This document shows, in pieces, positions 6,839 to 12,981 of a stretch of 20,244 nt of DNA. The DNA lies in assembly GCA_016194795.1 (NCBI GenBank), contig JACQAX010000205.1, forward strand, positions 1 through 20,244, read 5' to 3'. The notes beneath the pieces were generated by a model. That model worked only from the letters and a program-made list of their open reading frames with translations, was not told where the DNA came from and did not search any database. This DNA is from Deltaproteobacteria bacterium. Its GTDB lineage: Bacteria > Bdellovibrionota > UBA1018 > UBA923. Both the position numbers and the translations under genes were made by a program. The first letter of the stretch is position 1, and each line of letters starts with the position of its first letter.

Positions 6839-8696
6839 GCGCGCGGGCAACGAGATCGGAGCGGACGTCCGCGCGCGGGACCTTGAAGTCGAACCACGCC
6901 CGGACGTCCGCGTCGAGCCCGATGCCATGCATGTAGTTGTACAGCGCCTTGCGCAGCCCCACGCCGAGAGCGTCGTGGTCGACGCCCGTGGGGTCGTCGA
7001 ACGGCAGGTCGTTGCGCGCGAAGGTCACGCGAGGGTGCTCGAGCAGCCGGATCCCGAACTTTCCGGGCTCCTTGCCGATCGGGCTGTGGGCGGTGGCGCT
7101 GAAGCGATGCCAGTAGGCCGACTGGATGCAGTCGGCGGCGAAAAGCTGGCGCACGCGCTCGAGCGAGTCGACCGTCTCTTGCACCGTCTCGGTGGGAAAG
7201 CCGTACATCAGATAGGCATGGACCATGATCCCGGCCTCGCGAAACGCGCGCGTGACGCGCGCGACCTGCTCGACGGTGACGCCTTTGTTCATGAGCTTGA
7301 GGAGCCGGTCGCTCGCCACCTCGAGCCCGCCGCTGACGGCGATGCACCCGGCGTCGGCCATGAGCGCGGCAAGCTCGGGCGTGAACGTCTTCTCGAAACG
7401 GATGTTGCCCCACCAGGAGAACTCGAGCCCCCGCTCGCGCAGCCGCGTCGACACGCCTTTGAGCACCGCCGGCGGCGCCGCCTCGTCCACGAAATGGAAA
7501 CCCGTCTGCCCCGTCTCGGCGGCGAGCGCCGCCATGCGATCGATGATCAGGTCGGCCCCGGCCGGATCGTAGCGGCCGATGTAGTCGAGCGTCACGTCGC
7601 AGAAGCTGCACTTCTTCCAGTAGCAGCCATGCGCGAGCGTCGCCTTGTTCCAGCGCGCGTCCGACCAGAGCCGGTGCATCGGGTTCAGGAGCTCGAGCAC
7701 CGAAAGGTATTTCCCGAGCGGAAGGCCGTCGTAGGTCGGCGTGCCCGTGTCCTTGAGCGGGACGTCGTGCTCCTTCGGCGAGGAGACGAGCCGCACCTTT
7801 CCGTGCTCCCGCACGTAAGTGCGCAGCAGGCCGGCGAGCGGGCGTTTGCCCTCGAGGTGCTCGAGCACGCAGAGCATCGGACGCTCGCCGTCGTCGAGCG
7901 TGACGAAATCGACGTAGTCGAAGAGGCGCGGGTCGGTGAGCTCGCGCAGCTCGGTGTTGACGTAGCCGCCACCGAGGACGATCTTCGCCTCCGGCGCGAG
8001 CTTGCGCGTCTGCTGCGCGATCCGCAGCGCTCCGTACACGTTCCCGGGAAACGGCACCGTCAGGCCCACGACGTCGGGCTCGTGCAGCCGAAGCTGGTCG
8101 TGCGTGATCTCGGCGAGCAGCTCGTCGACGAGCGACGGCTCGGCGCCCAGCGCCCGCTCGAGCGCGTCGAAGGTCGGCGCGCTCGCCGCGAGCTTCTCGC
8201 CGTAGCGCGAGAGCAGGAAGCGCTCGTCGACCCCTTCGCGCACGACGTCGGCGAGATCGTCGACGAACAGGCTCGCGACGTATTTCGCGCGGTCGTTCAC
8301 GCCGAGCGCGCCGAAAGCCCACGCCAGATGCTCCTCGTCGAGCGGCACGAAGCGCGGCCCCTCCGGCACGAGCTTGCGCGCGGCCAGGCGGACCGCGAGG
8401 CTCGGGTCGCGCCCCTGGAGAAAGCCCACGGCGAGATCGACCGTGCGCAGATAATCGTCGTAGGCCTCGAGAAAGAAGCGGACGCTGTCGGCGGTCTGCT
8501 TCTTGTTTTTTCCCTTGAGCCGGGCATGCACGCGCTCCAGCCCGCTCCGCGAGAACAGCCGCGAGACGAGCTCGATGGCCGGATCGAACTGGCGCGCGTC
8601 GACGCCCCGTGATCGCAGAAAGCCGGTCAGATAAGCCGTGGCCGGATACGGCGTATTGAGCTGGGTCATCGGCGGCGTGAGCAACAGAACGCGCAT
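6795..8696 (-). CDS. B12-binding-domain radical SAM protein
   Basis: A 633-residue protein of the cobalamin-binding radical SAM type. The N-terminal MRVLLLTPPMTQLNTPYP segment is the usual opening of this class. A Rossmann-like B12-binding region follows at about 190-290 (DVVGLTVPFPGNV, then KIVLGGGYVN). The radical SAM core is at about 350-560. The 4Fe-4S cysteines are C358, C363 and C366 in GCYWKKCSFCD, giving CX4CX2C spacing instead of the common CX3CX2C. No DxHxxG cobalamin-ligand motif was found, so B12 binding is uncertain. Residues 40-190 form a helical insert. The substrate is unknown. The purine run AGAGG abuts the ATG directly. A 54-aa membrane ORF lies 49 nt upstream on the same strand and may be co-transcribed. 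Confidence 0.9.
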   Translation of the reverse strand: MRVLLLTPPMTQLNTPYPATAYLTGFLRSRGVDARQFDPAIELVSRLFSRSGLERVHARLKGKNKKQTADSVRFFLEAYDDYLRTVDLAVGFLQGRDPSLAVRLAARKLVPEGPRFVPLDEEHLAWAFGALGVNDRAKYVASLFVDDLADVVREGVDERFLLSRYGEKLAASAPTFDALERALGAEPSLVDELLAEITHDQLRLHEPDVVGLTVPFPGNVYGALRIAQQTRKLAPEAKIVLGGGYVNTELRELTDPRLFDYVDFVTLDDGERPMLCVLEHLEGKRPLAGLLRTYVREHGKVRLVSSPKEHDVPLKDTGTPTYDGLPLGKYLSVLELLNPMHRLWSDARWNKATLAHGCYWKKCSFCDVTLDYIGRYDPAGADLIIDRMAALAAETGQTGFHFVDEAAPPAVLKGVSTRLRERGLEFSWWGNIRFEKTFTPELAALMADAGCIAVSGGLEVASDRLLKLMNKGVTVEQVARVTRAFREAGIMVHAYLMYGFPTETVQETVDSLERVRQLFAADCIQSAYWHRFSATAHSPIGKEPGKFGIRLLEHPRVTFARNDLPFDDPTGVDHDALGVGLRKALYNYMHGIGLDADVRAWFDFKVPRADVRSDLVARALKTPAPRAGGRGRR

Positions 8697-8745
8697 CCTC
8701 TGAAGTTAACAGATTTGCCGCCCCGCCGAAAGCCGCCGCTCCGCC

Positions 8746-8910
8746 TTAAGCCGCGCGATCGTCCTTGTGGCGCTCAAACGACTCTCCAAGCCCCTCTTCG
8801 AGCTCGTCGTGCTGATGCTGCGCCTTTCGGGCAACCCGCACGGCCAGAAAGGCCACCAGCACCGTCATGGCGGTCCAGAACAGGGTCTCGATCACGATTC
8901 CGGTGGTCAT
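8746..8910 (-). CDS. Small single-span membrane protein (54 aa)
   Basis: A short ORF. It begins with ATG at 8910, just after a strong SD (CGGAGGGG, minus strand, 8913-8920), and ends with TAA at 8746-8748. The N-terminus TTGIVIETLFW runs into a hydrophobic helix (about residues 5-27, rich in V, L, A, F). A basic patch (RVARKAQHQH, 25-34) follows, then an acidic, charged tail ending KDDRAA. This is a plausible topology for a small membrane protein with a cytoplasmic tail. A sigma-54-like promoter lies at the right distance upstream, and the radical SAM gene follows after 49 nt. No family is recognised; the architecture recalls small accessory subunits of membrane complexes, but that is only an analogy. 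Confidence 0.65.
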   Translation of the reverse strand: MTTGIVIETLFWTAMTVLVAFLAVRVARKAQHQHDELEEGLGESFERHKDDRAA

Positions 8911-8936
8911 GGCCCCTCCGATTGCCGTTTCAGCGC

Positions 8937-8953
8937 TGCAGTCGACGTGCCAG
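8937..8953 (-). promoter_or_regulatory. Sigma-54-like promoter ahead of the 54-aa membrane protein
   Basis: Read on the minus strand, CTGGCACG-TCGA-CTGCA matches the -24/-12 consensus YTGGCACGRNNNTTGCW in all but two positions. The essential GG and GC are exactly 10 nt apart. The expected transcription start near 8927 would give a ~17-nt leader carrying the SD of the 54-aa ORF. The -24 box shares the palindrome GTGCCAGGCAC (8947-8957) with a divergent, weaker plus-strand match. Confidence 0.5.
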
Positions 8954-8979
8954 GCACGGAGCTTGAACGTGCTGGTAGG

Positions 8980-9768
8980 ATGAAACTCACGGTTGGCTTC
9001 ACGATCGCTTCACTGGTGTCGGTCCTTTGTTGCAGTGGCTGCGCGACCAGCCCGACCGGACGACGCCAGGCCAATCTCGTCTCCGACGACCAGACCCGAC
9101 AGATGGGCGACCAGGCCTGGACCGAAGTGCGCGCCAAGTACAAGGAGACTTCCGACCAGGCGGTGCGCGACTTCGTGAACAAGGTGGCCGCCCGCGTGAT
9201 CGCGGCGGGCTCGCTGGCCAAGGAGAAATGGGACGTCATCGCCTTCGACTCGAAAGAGGTGAACGCCTTCGCGCTGCCCGGCGGACACATCGGCGTTTTC
9301 ACCGGCATCATCCCCGTGGCCGGCAACGAGGCGGGCCTCGCCACGGTGCTTGCCCACGAGACGGGGCACGTGATCGCCCGCCACTCTCAGGAGCGCGTCT
9401 CCGACGAGCTCGTGAGCCAGGGGCTGATGGGCGTCGTCGGCGCGGTGATCGGCAACCCCGCCGCGCACCCGGCCGTCATGAGCGCCCTGGGGCTTGGCGC
9501 GCAGGTCGGGTTCCTGCTTCCGTTCTCGCGCTCGCAGGAGGCCGAGGCCGACCACGAGGGCCTGCTCATCATGTCCCAGGCCGGTTACGACCCGAACGAG
9601 GCCATCTCGTTCTGGAACCGCATGGTCGCGGCGAACCCGGGCGAGCCACCGGCGTTTCTCTCCGACCATCCCGCCACCAGCGACCGGATCGCCGCCCTCA
9701 AGGCTCGAGCAGGTCGTCGATCTCGTCCTGCGCCAGCGCGCGTCGCCGCACGCCCCCCAGCCGCTTGA
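8980..9768 (+). CDS. M48 family metalloprotease, lipoprotein
   Basis: A 262-residue zinc protease of the M48 (BepA/LoiP-like) family, probably acting in outer-membrane protein quality control. The signal peptide ends at a lipobox-like CSGC with lipidation at Cys21, which suggests a periplasm-facing lipoprotein. HETGH at 126-130 supplies two zinc ligands and the catalytic Glu; the EAEADHEG motif (187-194) supplies the third ligand. A PFSRSQ lead-in and the HPATSDRI motif (230-237) close the domain. The ATG at 8980 is chosen because upstream sequence is not protein-like and the signal peptide starts here. The last ~24 residues (Arg/Ala/Pro-rich) lie antisense to the convergent nuclease gene and look like read-through of a lost stop rather than conserved protein. 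Confidence 0.9.
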   Translation: MKLTVGFTIASLVSVLCCSGCATSPTGRRQANLVSDDQTRQMGDQAWTEVRAKYKETSDQAVRDFVNKVAARVIAAGSLAKEKWDVIAFDSKEVNAFALPGGHIGVFTGIIPVAGNEAGLATVLAHETGHVIARHSQERVSDELVSQGLMGVVGAVIGNPAAHPAVMSALGLGAQVGFLLPFSRSQEAEADHEGLLIMSQAGYDPNEAISFWNRMVAANPGEPPAFLSDHPATSDRIAALKARAGRRSRPAPARVAARPPAA

Positions 9769-10585
9769 GCTTGCGCACGCGCAACGGGCCGAAAACGTAA
9801 AACTCCTCCAGGCGCTTGAGATCCTCGGTGATCACATGGTGGATGAAGCGCGGGATGTTCTCGTTGCCGAGCAGCCGCTCGACGAGCTTGCCGAGGAACG
9901 CGCGCGAGCGGCCGTGCAAAAAAGCGTGGAGCGACTCGCGCAGCTCGGCGGGCACGGCGAGGTCGTACGCGTACGGCGGGCGCTCCTTGACGAGCGCCGT
10001 CGGGAAATAGAACCGCCCGTCGGCCGCCTCCAGCGCCGAAAGGGCGCGAAGCAGCGACTGGAACCCGTCGCGCGTGCGTCCCCGTCCCTTGAAGACGCCG
10101 AACAGCCGCCGGCCCTTGCGCGCGTCCGGGCTGGGCTCGGCATTGGTCGTGAGCTCGAAGCGCACGCGAGAGCCGCCGAGGCTCGTCGTCGCGATGAAAT
10201 AATAGGTGTCGACGTAAGTGTTGACGACGTTGAACGGCGGCGTGATCTCGCGCAGCAGGCGATTTTCGGTAAGCAGCGCGTCCGTCTCGCTCGCGCAGAC
10301 GCGGATCTCGATCTCGCGCGTCAGCCGCAACATGCGAAGGACTTTGCGGCTCACCACGTTGGGGCGGGCGTTCTTGTACGACGCGAGCCGGTTGCGGAGA
10401 TTTTTCGCCTTTCCGACGTAGAGGATCGCGCCCGTGGCGCTCTTGAAAAGATAGACGCCGGGCTCGCGCGGAGCGCTCCTGAAAAACTCTTTTCCGAACC
10501 GCGCTAAAAACGGGTTCTGATACGCGAAGAGCAGCTCCTGTTTACCCATTTTGAGGTCGAGCCGAAAATCTAGCACCGTGCGCAT
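9698..10585 (-). CDS. UvrC-like GIY-YIG nuclease (Cho-type)
   Basis: A 295-residue protein with the N-terminal nuclease domain of UvrC and no UvrBC or RNase H-like C-terminal half. The GIY-YIG signature is PGVYLF (42-47) with ILYVGKAKNLRNRLASY (54-70). Expected active-site residues Y45, Y56, K59 and R66 are present, and E107 (LLTEN) matches the metal-binding Glu of UvrC. The following PPFNV segment (116-120) is also UvrC-like. Length and layout resemble E. coli Cho, which makes the 3' incision in nucleotide excision repair. Residues ~150-295 are not recognised with confidence. ATG 10585 has AGGTG upstream; a second in-frame ATG at 10549 is an alternative. Its 3' end overlaps the M48 gene by 71 nt. 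Confidence 0.85.
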   Translation of the reverse strand: MRTVLDFRLDLKMGKQELLFAYQNPFLARFGKEFFRSAPREPGVYLFKSATGAILYVGKAKNLRNRLASYKNARPNVVSRKVLRMLRLTREIEIRVCASETDALLTENRLLREITPPFNVVNTYVDTYYFIATTSLGGSRVRFELTTNAEPSPDARKGRRLFGVFKGRGRTRDGFQSLLRALSALEAADGRFYFPTALVKERPPYAYDLAVPAELRESLHAFLHGRSRAFLGKLVERLLGNENIPRFIHHVITEDLKRLEEFYVFGPLRVRKLKRLGGVRRRALAQDEIDDLLEP

Positions 10586-10682
10586 GACGATAACACCTGA
10601 AATTTTTTTGTGAATTACCGCGACGCGCGCTGCTGGAAAGTGGGCGGTGAAGTTCCGGAATGCGATGGTAAACTGGCATCAT

Positions 10683-10721
10683 CGAGCAACCGCTCGGTCC
10701 CGGTACCGATCACGATACCGG
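10683..10721 (+). promoter_or_regulatory. Tandem inverted repeats upstream of the RRM gene
   Basis: The 225-nt gap between the divergent nuclease and RRM genes contains two inverted repeats in a row: CGAGC-AACC-GCTCG (10683-10696), and CCGGTA with TACCGG around a 10-nt spacer (10700-10721). They could be operators or 5'-leader hairpins. A weak -10-like TAAACT lies just upstream, with no good -35. No gene is visible in this gap. Confidence 0.4.
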
Positions 10722-10773
10722 TGGAATAACGTCCCGACCGCTTCCATGGATCCTAGTGCATTGTGCCCTGGTC

Positions 10774-10805
10774 CCTCCGAGAGCGGCGCCCAGCCTTTAA
10801 GGAGG
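10774..10805 (+). promoter_or_regulatory. SD of the RRM gene with a possible anti-SD
   Basis: AAGGAGGT, with GGAGG at 10801-10805, is a near-perfect SD 5 nt before the ATG and decides the start. CCTCC at 10774-10778 is an exact complement 22 nt upstream, so the leader might fold to hide the SD. Folding was not computed. Confidence 0.4.
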
Positions 10806-10810
10806 TACTT

Positions 10811-11200
10811 ATGGGTAAGAAACTGTATGTCGGCAATCTGCCGTTCGCTGCGACTGACGATGCGCTTCGTCAGATATTCACTCAAGCCGGAACCGTCGAG
10901 TCGGCCCGGGTCATCACGGACCGTGACACCGGACGCAGCAAAGGCTTCGGCTTCGTCGAAATGACGACCGACGCCGAGGCGACCGACGCGATCGCGAAGT
11001 TCAACGGCGCCGACTATGAAGGTCGCCCGATGACCGTGGCCGAAGCCAAGCCACAGGCTCCGCGTGAAGGCGGTGGCGGCGGTGGACGCGGCGGCTTCGG
11101 TGGTGGCGGCGGTGGCGGCGGCGGGCGCGGCGGTGATCGCGGCGGACGCGGCGGCTTCGGCGGCGGCGGTGGTGGCGGCGGTGGACGCGGCCGCTACTGA
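10811..11200 (+). CDS. RRM RNA-binding protein with Gly/Arg-rich tail
   Basis: A 129-residue protein with one RNA recognition motif. RNP2 is LYVGNL (5-10) and RNP1 is KGFGFVEM (44-51), with the aromatic residues that stack on RNA. From about residue 87 to the end the protein is almost only Gly with RGG/RGGF units and no acidic residue apart from one Asp, a flexible RNA-binding or condensation-prone tail. Bacterial proteins of this layout are often cold-induced or abundant RNA chaperones (family knowledge). The perfect SD at 10801-10805 selects the ATG at 10811 over an in-frame upstream ATG and suggests high expression. A strong bidirectional terminator follows. The tail is coded mainly by GGC/GGT repeats that may be unstable. 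Confidence 0.93.
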   Translation: MGKKLYVGNLPFAATDDALRQIFTQAGTVESARVITDRDTGRSKGFGFVEMTTDAEATDAIAKFNGADYEGRPMTVAEAKPQAPREGGGGGGRGGFGGGGGGGGGRGGDRGGRGGFGGGGGGGGGRGRY

Positions 11201-11218
11201 GCCAGGATAAAGAATAAA

Positions 11219-11260
11219 AAAGAAGCCCGGGGCTCTCGTGAGAGAACCCCGGGCTTCTTT
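11219..11260. terminator. Strong bidirectional terminator
   Basis: A 14-bp perfect stem (11219-11232 with 11247-11260), beginning AAAGAAGCCCGGGG, is extended by an inner CTCTC/GAGAG pairing. A-rich DNA lies on the left and T-rich DNA on the right, so it can end both the RRM gene and the convergent outer-membrane gene. Confidence 0.9.
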
Positions 11261-11286
11261 CGTTCGGGGGAACACCCCTTTCGGGG

Positions 11287-11976
11287 TTAGAGTTTCAGCG
11301 CGAGCCCGAGGGTCGCGGAGAACATGTTGAAGGCGTTCATCAGCGTCAGGTCGGGGCGCAGCGTGAGATCCGCCGCCGTCCCGAGCGCGAAGTCGATGTC
11401 GCCGCCGAAGTTCGGATGGACGTCCCAGGTCGAGCCACCGGCAGTGGTTCCGAGATTGGACGAGACCGTCGTGCCGCCGAAGGCGCCGCCGACCCCTGAG
11501 TTCGAGCGGATGATGTTGGCGCCGCCGTGCACGCCGAGCTGCAACCGGCGCGCGTTGTCAGGCGCGAAGGTCACCTTCAAGTTGGCTGGAAGCTGGAAGA
11601 TGTAGTCGTTGTTGCTGGTGCTGACCCCGTCGAAGAAGTTCGAGCCGCTGAGCGACGAGTACAAGGCGCCGAACGCCGGCCCGATCTTCATCCACGGAAG
11701 CTGCACGAGGTTGAAGTCGGCAAGCACCCCACCCGCGAAACGCTGCGTCCCGTTGAAGAAGATCGCGCCCGCCGTAGGACGCAACGCGAAGTGGGTGATG
11801 CCCACCTGGGACTGATCGTTGTTTCCCTTGGCCTCGGTCGTGCTCTTCTGAGTTCCGTTGTTATTCGTCTCGGTCGTGGTCTTGACTTCGTCGGCGGCGT
11901 AAGCACCGCTTTGCCCGAGCAGGCAGGCGGCCGCGAAGAGGCCCGCTGCAAGCTTGAACGTGAATCTGTTTTTCAC
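11287..11976 (-). CDS. Secreted outer-membrane beta-barrel-like protein
   Basis: A 229-residue protein with a clear signal peptide (charged MKNRFTFK, hydrophobic core, cleavage after AYA at about residue 27). A short Thr/Asn/Gln-rich stretch (about 33-58) follows. The rest alternates polar and hydrophobic residues with many Gly and Asn, as in small outer-membrane barrels (LRPTAGAIFF, LPANLKVTFA, LQLGVHGGANI, LTLRPDLTLM). It ends LGLALKL, without the usual terminal Phe. No named family is recognised. The start is GTG at 11976, with AGGGGG about 8 nt upstream. It is divergent from the small Cys-tailed gene and shares an 88-nt promoter region with it. Confidence 0.75.
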   Translation of the reverse strand: MKNRFTFKLAAGLFAAACLLGQSGAYAADEVKTTTETNNNGTQKSTTEAKGNNDQSQVGITHFALRPTAGAIFFNGTQRFAGGVLADFNLVQLPWMKIGPAFGALYSSLSGSNFFDGVSTSNNDYIFQLPANLKVTFAPDNARRLQLGVHGGANIIRSNSGVGGAFGGTTVSSNLGTTAGGSTWDVHPNFGGDIDFALGTAADLTLRPDLTLMNAFNMFSATLGLALKL

Positions 11977-12024
11977 TGGTCACCCCCTGTGTCTAGTTTC
12001 ACCATCCAGCAAAGCAAGCGTTAT

Positions 12025-12058
12025 GCCACTGGACGGTGGCACTGGGCGTGGGTATAAC
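12025..12058 (+). promoter_or_regulatory. Sigma-70-like promoter with operator dyad around its -35
   Basis: TGGACG (12030-12035) and TATAAC (12053-12058) are 17 nt apart and fit a sigma-70 promoter (4/6 and 5/6). The -35 hexamer is exactly the spacer of an inverted repeat, GCCAC-N6-GTGGC (12025-12040), a natural repressor site. The predicted transcription start, about 7 nt after the -10, falls on the ATG at 12065. Confidence 0.5.
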
Positions 12059-12064
12059 CGCGGC

Positions 12065-12358
12065 ATGGGTTTTCTTCTCGACGCCTCCAACTACAAAAGC
12101 GGCTTCCTCGTCGACGACGAGGTGATCGCCGGCGTCACCGAGATGGGCGATGCGGCCCGCCCGCTTTACGCGGCTTACGTGAGCCACTACCTCACGGGCG
12201 AAACCTATGCGTACCGCGAGTTCGAGAGGGTCGAGCCGGCGCTCGAGTTCCTGGCGACGATCGAGCGCAAGTGGGCGTTCGAGGGCGTGGGCTGCACGGC
12301 GAAGGCCAGTGCCACGTCGTGCTCCACCGGCGGGTCGTGCTCGAAGTGCTCGTGCTGA
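12065..12358 (+). CDS. Small protein with Cys-rich C-terminus, unknown function
   Basis: A 97-residue protein of no recognised family. Residues 1-76 are soluble-looking and acidic/aromatic (MGFLLDASNYKSGFLVDDEV, then YVSHYLTGETYAYREFERVE). The last 21 residues hold five cysteines (C77, C86, C92, C95, C97) among Ser/Gly, ending SCSKCSC, which suggests metal or Fe-S binding or disulfide chemistry. The ATG at 12065 follows a promoter-like sequence with no SD, so translation may be leaderless. It is convergent with the Nfu Fe-S carrier, with only 10 nt between the stops. That neighbourhood and the cysteines hint at metal metabolism, but this is inference. Confidence 0.6.
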   Translation: MGFLLDASNYKSGFLVDDEVIAGVTEMGDAARPLYAAYVSHYLTGETYAYREFERVEPALEFLATIERKWAFEGVGCTAKASATSCSTGGSCSKCSC

Positions 12359-12368
12359 GATCCGAAGA

Positions 12369-12938
12369 TCAGACCGAAACGACTTCCTGAACTTCAGGAA
12401 TGGCTTCCTTCAAGCGGTTCTCGATCCCCATCTTGAGAGTGGCCGTCGAGCTCGGGCAGCCGCTGCAAGAGCCCTGCATGTAGAGATAGACGACGCCGTT
12501 CTCGAAGCGTTCGAACGTGATGTCGCCGCCGTCCATCGCCACGGCCGGGCGAATCTCGGCGTCGAGGATCGCGCGGATCTTGTCTTCGATCGCGCCGCTG
12601 CCCTGGCCCGTGGGACCCGTCTGGAGCGAGTCGGGATCGACGACGGGGAGATTGGCGCCGAGGTGCTCTTTCAAAAGATCGGTGACGCCGCGATTGAGCC
12701 CTTCCCAGTCGCCCTGATCGCCTTTGGTGACGGTGACGAAGTTTTTCCCGATCATCACGCCGGTCACGCCGAGCACGCCGAAGAGGCGCTTGGCGAGCGG
12801 TGACTTCTCGGCCGCCGCCGCGTTGGGATAGTTGGCCGCCCCCTTTTCAAGCAACGTGCGATTGACGACGTACTTGAGGGTGTTCGGATTGGGCGTAAAT
12901 TCGAGGGAAATATCGACTCTTTCAGCGGTTTGCGTCAT
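12369..12938 (-). CDS. nfuA: Nfu/NifU-type Fe-S cluster carrier
   Basis: A 189-residue iron-sulfur carrier that delivers clusters to apo-enzymes in the cytoplasm. An Nfu N-terminal domain (about 10-95, EFTPNPNTLKY at 13-23 and a FVTVTK strand) precedes a NifU-like C-terminal domain (about 115-189). The latter carries the cluster-binding C158-x-x-C161 in GSCSGCPSS and the MDGGDI motif (135-140). This is the layout of the mitochondrial-type Nfu proteins rather than the A-type fusion of E. coli NfuA, so the symbol is used in its broad sense. The glycerate kinase remnant ends 43 nt upstream on the same strand. Confidence 0.93.
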   Translation of the reverse strand: MTQTAERVDISLEFTPNPNTLKYVVNRTLLEKGAANYPNAAAAEKSPLAKRLFGVLGVTGVMIGKNFVTVTKGDQGDWEGLNRGVTDLLKEHLGANLPVVDPDSLQTGPTGQGSGAIEDKIRAILDAEIRPAVAMDGGDITFERFENGVVYLYMQGSCSGCPSSTATLKMGIENRLKEAIPEVQEVVSV

Positions 12939-12981
12939 GCCTCAGTCGTACCGCTTTTCGGGAAATACGACAACAGCTATC

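Noticed and set aside
6927..8612. 561-codon plus-strand open frame antisense to the radical SAM gene
   Set aside because: Composition of an antisense shadow, with no recognisable motif; the minus strand carries the cysteine cluster motif.
10647..10964. 105-codon frame starting before the RRM gene
   Set aside because: It overlaps the RRM gene in another frame, has Arg/Tyr-rich unlikely composition and lacks an SD; the RRM frame has a perfect SD and both RNP motifs.
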